Source of the DNA: Variovorax sp. 54
GTDB taxonomy: Bacteria > Pseudomonadota > Gammaproteobacteria > Burkholderiales > Burkholderiaceae_C
DNA: 64,000 nt
Direction of reading: 5' to 3'
Assembly: GCF_002754375.1 (NCBI RefSeq)
Contig: NZ_PEFF01000001.1
Span: 5,411,501 to 5,475,500, forward strand
Shown: positions 46,087 through 55,411 of the stretch, piece by piece
Layout: each line of letters begins with the position of its first letter
How positions within the stretch are numbered: position 1 is the stretch's first letter
Made by a program: the position numbers and the translations under genes
Notes under the pieces: model-generated
Database searches by the model: none
Seen by the model: the letters and a program-made list of their open reading frames with translations, nothing else
What the model was told of the DNA's origin: nothing

Positions 46087-47298
46087 ATGATACCGGCCAT
46101 GAATCGTCGGCAGCTTTGGAGGGATCTTTCGCGCTTTCCTTGGCGCAACACCGCAGCAGTGCTGGGCGAGCGTTTCCGCGAAGACCGCCTCGGCCTCACA
46201 GCGAGCAGCCTGACCTTCACCACCACCATCGCCATGGTGCCGTTCTTCACCGTGGCGCTCGCGCTGTTCACCGTGTTCCCGATGTTCGCCACCATGCAGG
46301 GCCGCCTGCAGCGCTGGCTGATCGAGAGCCTGATTCCCGACAACATCGCGCGCCAGGTGCTGGGCTACCTGAACCAGTTCGCGAGCAAGGCCGGCGGCCT
46401 GGGCATCGCGGGCCTGGTGGTGCTGCTGATCACTGCCATTGCGCTGATCCTCACCGTCGACAAGACGCTCAACAACATCTGGCGCGTGCGCACGCCGCGG
46501 CCGTTGGCGCAGCGGGTGCTGATCTACTGGGCCACCATCACGCTGGGGCCGCTGATCCTTGCGGTGAGCCTGTCGACCACCTCGTATGTGTTCACCGCCT
46601 CGCGCGGCGTGGTGGGCGTGAGCATCGTGAAGCTGGTCTTCGACACCTTCGAATTCGTGCTGCTCGCGGCCGGCATGGCCGCGCTGTACCACTACGTGCC
46701 GAACACCACGGTGCGCTGGTCGCACGCCTGGGCCGGCGGCCTCTTCGTGGCGGCCGCCATCGAGATCGCCAAGCGCGTGCTCGGCTACTACCTGAGCCTG
46801 GTGCCGACCTACTCGGTGCTGTACGGCGCCTTTGCCACCTTTCCGATCCTGCTGGTGTGGATCTACGTGGCGTGGGTGATCGTGCTGCTGGGCGCCGTCA
46901 TCGCGGCCTACCTGCCGAGCCTGCTGGTGGGCGTGGCGCGCCGGGGCGGTGCGGCGGGCTGGCCGATGCAGCTCGCGATGGAAGTGCTGCAGCATCTGGC
47001 GCGCGCGCAGGCCACGCCGGCCAAGGGCATGGGTGCGAGCGAGCTGCTGACGCGCATGCGGGTCGACGGGCTGCAGCTGGTGCCGGTGATCGACACGCTG
47101 GTGCGGCTCGACTGGATCGCGCCGCTGGCCGAGGAGCCCGCCAACCAGGACCCGCGCTACGTGCTGCTGGCCGACCCGTCGACGCCCATCGAGCCGCTGC
47201 TGCGCGAGCTGCTGATGCCGCGCGCCGAACCGTTGGAAGACCTGTGGCAGAAGGGCCCGCTGCACACGCTGCGGCTGGGCGACGTGCTATTGATCTAG
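46087..47298 (+). CDS. YihY/UPF0761 family inner-membrane protein
   Basis: The product is 403 residues (a second ATG at 46099 is possible). About six membrane segments, with SSLTFTTTIAMVPFFTVALA, the family core NNIWRVRTPRP, and YSVLYGAFATFPILLVWIY. The family was once annotated as ribonuclease BN, a reading now rejected; the true role is unclear. The C-terminal 110 residues form a soluble winged-helix-like part (GASELLTRMRVDGLQLVPVI), typical of the longer betaproteobacterial form. Confidence 0.87.
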   Translation: MIPAMNRRQLWRDLSRFPWRNTAAVLGERFREDRLGLTASSLTFTTTIAMVPFFTVALALFTVFPMFATMQGRLQRWLIESLIPDNIARQVLGYLNQFASKAGGLGIAGLVVLLITAIALILTVDKTLNNIWRVRTPRPLAQRVLIYWATITLGPLILAVSLSTTSYVFTASRGVVGVSIVKLVFDTFEFVLLAAGMAALYHYVPNTTVRWSHAWAGGLFVAAAIEIAKRVLGYYLSLVPTYSVLYGAFATFPILLVWIYVAWVIVLLGAVIAAYLPSLLVGVARRGGAAGWPMQLAMEVLQHLARAQATPAKGMGASELLTRMRVDGLQLVPVIDTLVRLDWIAPLAEEPANQDPRYVLLADPSTPIEPLLRELLMPRAEPLEDLWQKGPLHTLRLGDVLLI

Positions 47299-47320
47299 GA
47301 GCATTCTGGCGTTCGGGCCG

Positions 47321-47671
47321 TCAGATCTTGACCCGGCCCGCCCAGATGTCGCGGTACATCGTCCAGTCACCCATGAAGGAATACAGCGGGCGCTTGAACG
47401 AGGCCGGCTTGTTCTTCTCGAAGCCGAAATGCCCGACCCAGGCGAAGCCGTAGCCCGCCACCAGCCCGGCCAGCAGCCACCATGGGTTCATCGTGACCAC
47501 CAGGGCCACGAGGCAGAGCAGCGAAATCGTCGAGCCCGCGAAATGCAGCCGCCGGCAGGTGACGTTGGCGTGCTCGGTCAGATAGAAGGGATAGAACTGC
47601 GCAAAGCTCGTGAAGCGGCGCGGATCGACCGGAGCCGGGGTGGCCGACGCGGCAGGGGTGGAGGTGTTCAT
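47321..47671 (-). CDS. Mpo1-like (DUF962) membrane protein
   Basis: The product is 116 residues from ATG 47671. It reads FAQFYPFYLTEHANVTCRRL, then two membrane segments, then VGHFGFEKNKPASFKRPLYS. The His residues of these motifs match the metal ligands of yeast Mpo1, a 2-hydroxy fatty acid dioxygenase. Bacterial members are uncharacterised. It is convergent with the YihY-type gene, 22 bases away. Confidence 0.85.
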   Translation of the reverse strand: MNTSTPAASATPAPVDPRRFTSFAQFYPFYLTEHANVTCRRLHFAGSTISLLCLVALVVTMNPWWLLAGLVAGYGFAWVGHFGFEKNKPASFKRPLYSFMGDWTMYRDIWAGRVKI

Positions 47672-47769
47672 CGTGGGTCTCCTGCGCCCCGCAGGGGCTT
47701 TGTTGATAATAGCCACGAGCCTGCGGACGCACCACCCGGGTTCGCCATCCCACCTTCACCGTATCCACT

Positions 47770-48153
47770 TTGAGCGCTGTTCCCGCCGTCCCCGCCGCTT
47801 CTTCTGCCGATGCCAACGCGCCGTGGGTCGTCTGCCTGTGCGCCGAATGGTGCGGCACCTGCCGCGACTACCGGCCGCTGCTGGTCGGGCTGGCAAAGGC
47901 GCACCCGCAGTTCCGCTTCGCCTGGGTCGACATCGAAGACCACGCCGAGATCGCCGACGCCTTCGACGTCGAGACCTTTCCGACCTTGCTGGTGGCGGGC
48001 GCCGACGGCACGCGCTTTCTGGGTCCGCTGCTGCCGCACATCGAGACGCTGTCGCGCCTGCTCGGCGCGCTGCAGCCGCCGCAACCTTCCAGCCTCGACG
48101 TCGACCTGCTGCTGGCCGTGCTCGAGAAAAAGCCCGCGGTCTTCGCGGTCTGA
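47770..48153 (+). CDS. Thioredoxin-fold protein with CGTC motif
   Basis: The product is 127 residues from TTG 47770. The redox site is AEWCGTCRDYRPLL; the cis-Pro loop is ETFPTLLVAGADG. No signal peptide, so it is probably cytoplasmic. It uses CGTC instead of the CGPC of standard thioredoxin, as in many thioredoxin-like proteins. It precedes the SDR gene by 25 bases. Confidence 0.85.
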   Translation: MSAVPAVPAASSADANAPWVVCLCAEWCGTCRDYRPLLVGLAKAHPQFRFAWVDIEDHAEIADAFDVETFPTLLVAGADGTRFLGPLLPHIETLSRLLGALQPPQPSSLDVDLLLAVLEKKPAVFAV

Positions 48154-48178
48154 CTGACCCCTTCGGAGCCTCCCTCCC

Positions 48179-48844
48179 ATGAACATCCTGATCTTTGGCG
48201 CCACCGGCATGGTGGGGCAGGGCGTGCTGCGCGAGTGCCTGCTGGCGCCCGATGTGGAACGTGTGGTGGCCGTGGGGCGCAGCGCCACCGGGCAGCAGCA
48301 TCCCAAGCTGCAGGACCTGGTGCACAAAGACATGTACGACTACCGCGCCATCGAGTCGCAGCTGACGGGCTTCGATGCCTGCTTCTTCTGCCTGGGCGTG
48401 TCGTCGGTCGGCATGAAGGAGCCCGAGTACAAGCACATCACCTACGACCTGACGATCGCGGCGGCCACCGTGCTGGCGCGGCTCAATCCGGGCATGACCT
48501 TCACCTACGTGACGGGCGCGGGCACCGACAGCAGCGAGCGCGGTGAACGCATGTGGGCGCGTGTGAAGGGCGCGACCGAGAACGCGCTGATGCGCCTGCC
48601 GTTCCGCGCGTCCTACATGTTCCGGCCCGGCATGATCCAGCCGCTGCACGGCGTGCGCTCGAAGACGCCGCTGTACGACGCCGCGATCGTCGTGCTCAAG
48701 CCCGTGCTCGGGCTGGCCCACCGCTGGTGGCCCGACCGCGTGACCACCACCGAGAAGGTGGGCCGCGCGATGCTCACGGTGGCGCGCCAGGGCGCGCGCA
48801 AGGTGCTGCTCGACCCGGCGGACATCAACGCGCTGGGCAGTTAA
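48179..48844 (+). CDS. Atypical SDR / NAD(P)-binding epimerase-like protein
   Basis: The product has 221 residues. The dinucleotide-binding motif is FGATGMVGQGVLREC. The middle has FFCLGVSSVGMKEPEYKHIT and a TYVTGAGTDSSE segment at the place of the SDR active-site strand, and later RPGMIQPLHGVRS. The standard YxxxK pair is not apparent, so it may be a non-catalytic or atypical member. Substrate unknown. Confidence 0.8.
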   Translation: MNILIFGATGMVGQGVLRECLLAPDVERVVAVGRSATGQQHPKLQDLVHKDMYDYRAIESQLTGFDACFFCLGVSSVGMKEPEYKHITYDLTIAAATVLARLNPGMTFTYVTGAGTDSSERGERMWARVKGATENALMRLPFRASYMFRPGMIQPLHGVRSKTPLYDAAIVVLKPVLGLAHRWWPDRVTTTEKVGRAMLTVARQGARKVLLDPADINALGS

Positions 48845-48869
48845 GCCGCCCAGCGCTCTTCGCAGTTCT

Positions 48870-49676
48870 TCAGCCCGCGACGAAGTCGCGCAGCGCGAAC
48901 AGCACCTCGTCCGGCGCCTCGCTCATCAGCGCATGGCCAGCGTGCACCGTCACTACCTTGGCATTGCGCGCCTTGCTCACCAACGCCTTGGTGGCGCGTG
49001 GTGGCGTCATCTGGTCGGCGTCGCCGAGCAGGAACAGCACGGGGCACTGCACCTTCTCCATCGCCGCTTCGCCGTTCGCGTAGTCGTTGCAGGCCTTGAA
49101 GCCGATGTGGAACACATTGGCCTCGCGGTTGCTCGCGAGCACGCGGCGCATGAGCGCGCGCGAGCTGCCGTACAGCCACGTGCCCGGGCCGAGCGACGAC
49201 GGCGGCGGCGCCAGCAGCGAGTGCGAAAAGGTGTTGACCATCGCGATGGCGCGCTGCGGATCGCTCACCGAGCTTTCGAGCAGCGCGGGCGACACCACCA
49301 TCGGGTAGGCCGTGCCGACCATCGCAAGCTGCGTGATGCGCTCGGGCGCGCGCGCTGCGGTTTCGAGCGCGATCAGCGAGCCGAAGCTGTGGCCGATGAG
49401 TGCGGCCTTCTGCACGCCCGCTGCGTCGAGCAGCGCAATGACGAACTGCGCCGCGTCTTCCACGCTGGCCGGCGGCGCGCCGGCGCTCTTGCAGTGGCCC
49501 GGCAGGTCGACCGCCAGCACGTTCCAGCCGTGGTTGGCGAACCAGCGGCTTTGCAGAATCCACACGCTGTGGTCGTTGAGCACGCCGTGGATGAACACCA
49601 CCGTGGGCTTGGCCGCATCGAAGGGCTTGCCGGCGGTGTAGCAGTAGGTGCTGTGGCCGTTGACGGTGTAGTGCAT
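48870..49676 (-). CDS. Alpha/beta hydrolase
   Basis: The product is 268 residues from ATG 49676 (a GTG at 49685 would overlap the upstream gene). Signs of the fold: FIHGVLNDHSVW, DLPGHCKS, nucleophile elbow GHSFGSLIAL, LLGDADQMTPP and the late His in HAGHALM. Cytoplasmic by lack of a signal. It follows the sulfhydrylase gene with no gap and is likely in its transcript. The substrate cannot be told; the family includes esterases and haloperoxidase-like enzymes. Confidence 0.82.
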   Translation of the reverse strand: MHYTVNGHSTYCYTAGKPFDAAKPTVVFIHGVLNDHSVWILQSRWFANHGWNVLAVDLPGHCKSAGAPPASVEDAAQFVIALLDAAGVQKAALIGHSFGSLIALETAARAPERITQLAMVGTAYPMVVSPALLESSVSDPQRAIAMVNTFSHSLLAPPPSSLGPGTWLYGSSRALMRRVLASNREANVFHIGFKACNDYANGEAAMEKVQCPVLFLLGDADQMTPPRATKALVSKARNAKVVTVHAGHALMSEAPDEVLFALRDFVAG

Positions 49677-49677
49677 G

Positions 49678-50988
49678 TCAGGCACCCGCCTTTTCCGCGG
49701 CCTTCAGCGCGCGCTTGAGGTCGTCGATCAGGTCGGCCGGGTCTTCCAGGCCGATCGACAGGCGGATCGTGCCCTGCGAAATGCCCGCGCCCGCCAGTGC
49801 CTCGTCGGTCATGCGGAAGTGCGTGGTGCTCGCCGGGTGAATCACCAGGCTGCGGCAGTCGCCCACGTTGGCCAGGTGGCTGAACAGCTTGAGCGCCTCG
49901 ATGAAGGCCTTGCCCTGCGCGCGGCTGCCCTTGATGTCGAAGCTGAACACCGCGCCGGCGCCGCGCGCGCCGTGGCGCAGCAGCTTCTGCGCGAGCGCAT
50001 GGCTCGGGTGCGACTCGATCAGCGGGTGGCCCACGCGCGACACGAACGGGTGCGTGGACAGGAACTCGACCACCTTCTGCGTGTTGTCGATGTGGCGCTC
50101 CATGCGCAGCGGCAGCGTCTCGATGCCCTGCAATATCAGCCACGCCGTGTGCGGGCTCATCGAGGCGCCGAAGTCGCGCAGGCCTTCGCGGCGCGCGCGC
50201 AGCAGGAAGGCGCCGACGGTGCTTTCCTCACTGAACACCATGTTGTGGAAGCCGTCGTAGGCCTGCGTGAGCTCGGCGAACTTGCCCGACTTTTCCCAAT
50301 CGAAGCTGCCGCCGTCGACCACCACACCACCAATGACGGTGCCGTGGCCCGACAGGAACTTGGTGGCCGAGTGGTAGACCAAGTCGGCGCCCCAGTCGAA
50401 GGGCTTGATGAGGTAGGGCGAGGTGAGCGTGGAGTCGACCAGCAGCGGCACGCCGGCTTCGTGGGCGATGTCGCTCACGGCGGGAATGTCGAGCACATCG
50501 AGGCCCGGATTGCCCACGGTTTCCCCGAAGAAGAGCTTGGTCTCGGGCCGCACCGCGGCGCGCCAGCCGTCGAGGTCGCCGGGCTTCACGAAGGTGGTGT
50601 CGATGCCGAAGCGGCGCATCGTGTAATGCAGCAGGTTCTGCGAGCCACCGTACAGCGCCGTGCTCGCGACGATGTGCGAGCCCGCGCCCATCAGCGTGGC
50701 CACCGACAGGTGCAACGCCGCCTGGCCGCTGGCCGTGGCAATGGCGCCGATGCCGCCTTCGAGCGCCGACACGCGCTGCTCCAGCACCGCGTTGGTCGGG
50801 TTGCTGATGCGCGAATACACGTGGCCCGCGCGCTCCAGGTTGAAGAGCGCGGCGGCGTGGTCGCTGGATTCGAAGACGAAGGAGGTCGTCAGGTGGATGG
50901 GAACGGCCCGCGCACCGGTGGTGGGGTCGGGGGCGGCGCCGGCGTGCAGCGCGAGGGTGTCGAAACCGGGGTCGGAATAACCGGGCAT
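49678..50988 (-). CDS. metY: O-acetylhomoserine (or O-succinylhomoserine) sulfhydrylase
   Basis: The product is 436 residues from ATG 50988. PLP-dependent Cys/Met metabolism enzyme: YSRISNPTNAVLEQRVSALE at the start, ATASGQAALHLSVATLMGAG, and the PLP lysine in YHSATKFLSGHGTVIGG. It forms homocysteine directly from activated homoserine and sulfide. The length of about 430, with the long insertion before HPASTTH, favours MetY over the shorter MetB/MetC group. Confidence 0.88.
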   Translation of the reverse strand: MPGYSDPGFDTLALHAGAAPDPTTGARAVPIHLTTSFVFESSDHAAALFNLERAGHVYSRISNPTNAVLEQRVSALEGGIGAIATASGQAALHLSVATLMGAGSHIVASTALYGGSQNLLHYTMRRFGIDTTFVKPGDLDGWRAAVRPETKLFFGETVGNPGLDVLDIPAVSDIAHEAGVPLLVDSTLTSPYLIKPFDWGADLVYHSATKFLSGHGTVIGGVVVDGGSFDWEKSGKFAELTQAYDGFHNMVFSEESTVGAFLLRARREGLRDFGASMSPHTAWLILQGIETLPLRMERHIDNTQKVVEFLSTHPFVSRVGHPLIESHPSHALAQKLLRHGARGAGAVFSFDIKGSRAQGKAFIEALKLFSHLANVGDCRSLVIHPASTTHFRMTDEALAGAGISQGTIRLSIGLEDPADLIDDLKRALKAAEKAGA

Positions 50989-51136
50989 GAAGGCCTTTCT
51001 GTTGTCTCTTCGCAATGCCCCGTGACGCGTGCAATGCATGCACAGGCGACAGGGGCGTTCGGGTCGGCGTCGATTGTGGGCTATATTCAAATTGGCACGA
51101 CGCCGAGAACGACGAATCCCCGAGAGGAGCACCACC

Positions 51137-51595
51137 ATGAAAGTCAGCGACATTCTTCGCGTCAAGGGCAACACGCTCTTCACCATCACGCCCGACGACC
51201 CGCTGGCGGAAGCCGCCCAGACCATGGCGGACAAGGACATCGGTTCGCTGGTGGTCATGGAGCACGGCGACCTGGTCGGCATGCTCACGTTCCGTGAAGT
51301 GATCATGGCCGTCGTCAAAAACGGCGGCCAGGTCGGGACCACGCTGGTGCGCAAGGCCATGGACGACGCGCCGGTCACCTGCACCCTCGAAACCGACCTC
51401 GACGAAATCCGCCGCATCATGCTGGAACGCCACGCGCGCTACATGCCCGTGATGGACAAGCGCATGCTCATGGGCGTGATCAGCTTCTACGACGTGGCCA
51501 AGGCCGTGGTCGACGCGCAGAACTTCGAGAACAAGATGCTCAAGGCGTACATCCGCGACTGGCCGGAAGACGAGAGCAACGAGAAGGCGGGCTGA
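51137..51595 (+). CDS. Tandem CBS-domain protein
   Basis: The product is 152 residues from ATG 51137 with GAGAGGAGC upstream. Two CBS motifs cover nearly the whole protein (residues 10-65 and 75-130); landmarks are ADKDIGSLVVMEHGDLVGML and ERHARYMPVMDKRMLMGVIS. Stand-alone CBS pairs usually sense adenine nucleotides. No effector domain is attached. A TATATT (51082-51087) upstream may be its -10 element. Confidence 0.88.
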   Translation: MKVSDILRVKGNTLFTITPDDPLAEAAQTMADKDIGSLVVMEHGDLVGMLTFREVIMAVVKNGGQVGTTLVRKAMDDAPVTCTLETDLDEIRRIMLERHARYMPVMDKRMLMGVISFYDVAKAVVDAQNFENKMLKAYIRDWPEDESNEKAG

Positions 51596-51626
51596 GCCTT
51601 TCAGCCAGCCACCGGCCGACTGACCG

Positions 51627-52619
51627 CTACTCTCGGATGTTGGCGGTCTGCACGATCTTTTGATTGCGTGCGTACTCGGCATGCACAAATTTCCCGAACG
51701 CCTCCGGCGTTCCGCTGCCCGGCAATGCGCCTTGCTCCGCCAGCTTGGCGCGCACGCCTTCCTCCTGCAGCACCGCATTCAGTTCCTGGTTGAGCCGCGC
51801 CACCACGGCCGGCGGCGTTTTCGCGGGCGCGAAGATGCCGGTCCAGCTCACCATGTCGTAGCCCTTCAGGCCGGGCATCTCGTTGAAGGTGGGCACCTGC
51901 GACAGCGCCGGCAGACGCTGGCTGCCGGTGATGCCCAAAGCCTTCAGTCGCTTGCCGTTCACATGCGGAATGGCGCTGGTGCTCACCAGCATCGCAAGGT
52001 CGACCTGGTCGCCGATCACGTCGGTGGCGATCTGCGCACCGCCGCGGTAGGGCACGTGCGTCACGAAGATGCCGCTGCGCTCCTTGAGCAGTTCCATCGC
52101 CAGTTGCAGCACGGTGCCCACGCCCGAGGTGGCGTAGTTGTAGTGGCCGGGCTGGGCCTTCGCGAGCTTCACGAAGTCGGCGTAGCTGCGCACGTCGAGG
52201 CCGGGGCGCGCCACCAGCACCATCGGCGCGGTGTTGAGCAGGCCGACGGGCGCCAGGTCTTTGAGCGGATCGAAGCGGAAGGCCGAGGGGTTGACCAGCC
52301 GGCCGATGGCGATGGCGCTGTCGGGGCCGACCACCAGCGTGTAGCCGTCGGGCGCCGCGCTCACGGCCTTGGCCACGCCGATGGCGCCACCCGCGCCGCT
52401 CACGTTGTCGATCACGACCGACTGCTTGAGCCGCTCGCCCAGGCGCTGCGCGATGAGACGGGCGTTGACGTCCACGCTGCCGCCGGCGGTGAAGGGCACG
52501 ATCAGCGTGACGGGCTTGGCGGCGGGCCAGGCCGGCTGGGCGAAGGCACCCGTGGGCAGGGCGGTACAGAGTGCAGCGGCAAGGATCAGGCGGCGGTTCG
52601 TGGTCATGGCGGGGTTCAT
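51627..52619 (-). CDS. Bug-family (TctC-like) periplasmic receptor coupled to a deaminase gene
   Basis: The product is 330 residues from ATG 52619, which overlaps the stop of the deaminase gene (ATGA); an inner ATG at 52607 is possible. Signal peptide ends PTGAFAQ. Bug features: VTLIVPFTAGGSVDVNARLI, AAPDGYTLVVGPDSA and THVPYRGGAQIATDVIGDQV. These receptors bind carboxylates or related small molecules; no TctAB permease is nearby, which is common for the huge Bug families of Burkholderiales. Confidence 0.9.
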   Translation of the reverse strand: MNPAMTTNRRLILAAALCTALPTGAFAQPAWPAAKPVTLIVPFTAGGSVDVNARLIAQRLGERLKQSVVIDNVSGAGGAIGVAKAVSAAPDGYTLVVGPDSAIAIGRLVNPSAFRFDPLKDLAPVGLLNTAPMVLVARPGLDVRSYADFVKLAKAQPGHYNYATSGVGTVLQLAMELLKERSGIFVTHVPYRGGAQIATDVIGDQVDLAMLVSTSAIPHVNGKRLKALGITGSQRLPALSQVPTFNEMPGLKGYDMVSWTGIFAPAKTPPAVVARLNQELNAVLQEEGVRAKLAEQGALPGSGTPEAFGKFVHAEYARNQKIVQTANIRE

Positions 52620-53728
52620 CCGGGGAAGGGTGTGGCGGAAGGCGTGGGTTCGGAGGGCAGGCGGGCGCGCAGCGCGTCGAAGGCGGTGCTCCATTCGGTG
52701 CGCCACTGGCGGCGCTGCGTGTCGTCGATCCACGCGCCGTCCAGGCCGTTGTGCATGAAGCCGCGCAGGTCGTCCAGGCCGAAACCGAAGTCGCGCACCA
52801 TCATCAGCCAGGCGCCCGTGGGCGTGACCTGGTGCAGCGTCGGGTCGTCGGTGTTCGGGTGGATGCGCAGGCCCAGGCCGGGCATGCGGCGGATGGGGTG
52901 GTCAATGGCCCAACGTTCGGGCGGCAGCGTGCGCAGGTAGTAGGAGTTGGTCGGCACGACCGTGAAGATCACCCCGCGGTCTGCACATTCACGCGCAAAG
53001 TCGGGCTGGTCGACCACCGTGTAGCCGTGGTCGATGCGGTCGACCTGCAGCAGCTCGAGCGCGGTGCGCACATGGGTCCAGGGCATGCCGAACTCGCCGG
53101 CGTGCGCGGTGGTCTTCAGGCCGGCTTTTTTCGCATCGGCATACGCCCGCGCGAACAGCTCGGGCGGCCGGTCGTTTTCGCGGTAGTCGATGCCGATGCC
53201 GATCACTTCGTCGCAGCGGTGGGCCTTGACCCACTCGACCATCTCCACGGCCGCCTCGGCGCTGGCCTCGCGGTCGATGGCGGCGATGAGCCGTCCGGTG
53301 ATGCCGAACTCTTGCTGTGCATCCTGGATCGCGCGGACGATGGCGCCCTGCGCGAGCGGGTACGCAATGCCCGAGCCGTGCACCGTGCCGGTCGGGTTCC
53401 AGAAGAACTCCGCGTAGCGCACCTGGTGCGAGGCTGCGTCCTGCAGGTATTCGAGGGTGAGCTGGTACAGGTCGCCGGCGCTGCGCACCAGCTGGGCGTC
53501 GAGCGCGCGCAGCACGCGCAGCACGCCCACGGGCTTTTCGCCGCGCGTGTAGAAGCCGTCGATTTCCGCGTCGGCCAGCGGTGCGCCGGCGCGCTGGTTG
53601 AGCTGGCGGAAGGTGGCGTGGCGCACGGTGCCGAAGAGGTGGCAGTGCAGCTCCACCTTGGGAATCTCGCGCAGCATCGCTTCGAGCGCGAAAGGAGCTG
53701 GCGTGGACGTGGGCGCGGCAAGGGTCAT
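52616..53728 (-). CDS. add: Adenosine deaminase family protein
   Basis: The product has 370 residues. Metal-binding VELHCHLFG (HxH), TTAHAGEFG, the catalytic IDHGYTV and the Asp pair in HPNTDDPTLH are all present, so it is likely an active deaminase. It is somewhat longer than classical adenosine deaminase, and coupling to a Bug receptor is unusual, so the substrate may be another purine-like compound. The divergent LysR gene at 53814 probably controls it. Confidence 0.85.
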   Translation of the reverse strand: MTLAAPTSTPAPFALEAMLREIPKVELHCHLFGTVRHATFRQLNQRAGAPLADAEIDGFYTRGEKPVGVLRVLRALDAQLVRSAGDLYQLTLEYLQDAASHQVRYAEFFWNPTGTVHGSGIAYPLAQGAIVRAIQDAQQEFGITGRLIAAIDREASAEAAVEMVEWVKAHRCDEVIGIGIDYRENDRPPELFARAYADAKKAGLKTTAHAGEFGMPWTHVRTALELLQVDRIDHGYTVVDQPDFARECADRGVIFTVVPTNSYYLRTLPPERWAIDHPIRRMPGLGLRIHPNTDDPTLHQVTPTGAWLMMVRDFGFGLDDLRGFMHNGLDGAWIDDTQRRQWRTEWSTAFDALRARLPSEPTPSATPFPG

Positions 53729-53776
53729 GCGGCGCAGTCTAGGCAGTGCGTACTCATAAGGAAAATTTTGAATTTC

Positions 53777-53797
53777 TATAATTTGATTCATTGAATC
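53777..53797. promoter_or_regulatory. TATAAT box and dyad in the add/lysR spacer
   Basis: The 85-base divergent spacer is very AT-rich for this genome. It holds a consensus TATAAT on the plus strand (53777-53782) and right after it GATTCATTGAATC (53785-53797), a perfect 6-1-6 palindrome. The dyad would overlap the start of lysR transcription, as expected for LysR autoregulation. Confidence 0.5.
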
Positions 53798-53813
53798 GAT
53801 AACCAGGACGCCC

Positions 53814-54716
53814 ATGGCCGCCTTGCCCCTGCGTGCACTCACGCTGCGCCAGCTGCAGTGTTTCTCGGTGCTGGTCGAGGAAGGGCACTTCGGCCGCGCC
53901 GCGCGCCGGCTCGCCATCACGCAGCCCGCGCTGAGCAACGCGATCAAGCAGATGGAAAAGCTGCTCGGCGCCGAGCTGCTGACCCGCTCCACCCACCGGC
54001 TCGAACTCACGCCCGTCGGCGCCGAGGTGCTGGCGCGCACCGACTTTCTTGTCCACACCTTCGAGGTGGCGCTGCGCGACATCGAAAGCACGGTGCAGCG
54101 CGGCCGGGCTTATGTGCGCGTGGGCGTGATCCCCTCGGCCAGCGCGCGCGTCGCGGCGGCGGCGGCCGACTTCCTGCAGCAGCGCGGCGAGGTCGAACTG
54201 GCCTGGCGCGACGCGCCGTCCACGGTGCTGCTGGCCGAGCTGCGCAGCGGCCAGCTCGACATGGCCGTGGCCGCGATCACCGAGCCGCCGGGCGGGCTGG
54301 CATGCATCGACCTGTTCCGCGACCCGCTGGTGCTGGTGGTGCGGCGCGACCACGCGCTGGCGGCGGCCGGCGAAGCGCGCTGGGAGGCCATCGGCAGCGA
54401 GCGCCTCGTGCTGTTCGAAAGCGGCAGCATGCCGGCGCTGGGCGATCCGGCGCGCGCGCAGTTTGCGCAGGGCGCGCAGCCGTACCGCGTGAGCTATTCC
54501 GAAACGCTCTATGCGCTGGTGCGCAGCGGGCAGGCGCTGGGGCTGATGCCGCAGCTGTACACCTCGTCGCTGCGCGACCCCGAGCTGGCCGTGGTGCCAC
54601 TGTCGGCGCCGCGCATCGAGCGGCGCGTGGTGCTGGCCTACCTGCCGGGGCCGATGCGCAATGTGGCGGCGCAGGAGCTCATCGGTTTTTTGCGCGAGCG
54701 GTTGCCGCAGGCTTAG
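53814..54716 (+). CDS. LysR-family regulator
   Basis: The product has 300 residues. HTH region: EEGHFGRAARRLAITQPALS and IKQMEKLLGAELLTR. The effector domain has AYVRVGVIPSASARVAAAAA and the conserved closing strands. It is divergent from the deaminase-Bug operon across 85 bases containing a dyad. Its end overlaps the convergent GNAT gene by 4 bases. Confidence 0.92.
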   Translation: MAALPLRALTLRQLQCFSVLVEEGHFGRAARRLAITQPALSNAIKQMEKLLGAELLTRSTHRLELTPVGAEVLARTDFLVHTFEVALRDIESTVQRGRAYVRVGVIPSASARVAAAAADFLQQRGEVELAWRDAPSTVLLAELRSGQLDMAVAAITEPPGGLACIDLFRDPLVLVVRRDHALAAAGEARWEAIGSERLVLFESGSMPALGDPARAQFAQGAQPYRVSYSETLYALVRSGQALGLMPQLYTSSLRDPELAVVPLSAPRIERRVVLAYLPGPMRNVAAQELIGFLRERLPQA

Positions 54717-55411
54717 GCGGGTTCCAACATCGCCATGCGCGTTTCGCTACTGAAACGCTCCAGCGTCCAGCCGTCGCCGAGCATGAACATGCGCGTGTGC
54801 AGCTGCGACAGCGTGTCGCCGTCCACCTCGTCGCCGAGATAACTCAGGCGTTTTTCGCGCAGGTCGACAAAGCCCGTCGTGTGGTCGCGCCCCAGGCGCA
54901 GCCACAGCGCATGCGCGCCCGGCGACTGGCGCGCGCCGCTCATCAGGCACATGCCGCTGCCGAGCGCCCAGCGGTACACGGCCGTGGCCAGCCCGCGCCG
55001 CTGGTAGGCGGGGTCGTACTGCGAATGCGGCGCGCGGAGGTGGCGGTCGGCGCGACGGTCGAGTTCGATGAGGCGGTTGAACACGGTGTAGCCGACCAGC
55101 CGCTGGTGGCGCACGTCCTCGATGTACACGTAGGTCTCGCCATCGGCCTCGCGAAAGCGCGCGCGCAGGTCGGGGTCGTCCAGGCGCAGCGCGGGCAGGT
55201 CCTGCACGCGGTCGCCCATGGCGCGCATGCGCTCGTACACGGGCGTCAGCGGCTCGCTCGGGCGACCCTTCTTCGGATCGACGTCGATGCGCAGTTCGGC
55301 CGGCCGCAGGAAGCGGCGGCGCAGCGCGTCGAACGACAGCCACGCGGGCCAGGGCGGCAGGGCAGGCGAAGGCGAAAACGGGACGGAAGGGGAGCAGGCA
55401 AGAGCCACCAC
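54713..55411 (-). CDS. GNAT-family N-acetyltransferase-like protein
   Basis: The product is 232 residues from GTG 55411, with GAGGA 8 bases before it. The acetyl-CoA-binding word is YQRRGLATAVYRWAL, followed by hydrophobic strands. The N-terminal 30 residues are Pro/Ser-rich. It has the arrangement of a GNAT with an extra N-terminal part that I cannot match to a named subfamily. A promoter and short upstream ORF (55623-55784) may belong to its leader. Confidence 0.7.
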   Translation of the reverse strand: MVALACSPSVPFSPSPALPPWPAWLSFDALRRRFLRPAELRIDVDPKKGRPSEPLTPVYERMRAMGDRVQDLPALRLDDPDLRARFREADGETYVYIEDVRHQRLVGYTVFNRLIELDRRADRHLRAPHSQYDPAYQRRGLATAVYRWALGSGMCLMSGARQSPGAHALWLRLGRDHTTGFVDLREKRLSYLGDEVDGDTLSQLHTRMFMLGDGWTLERFSSETRMAMLEPA

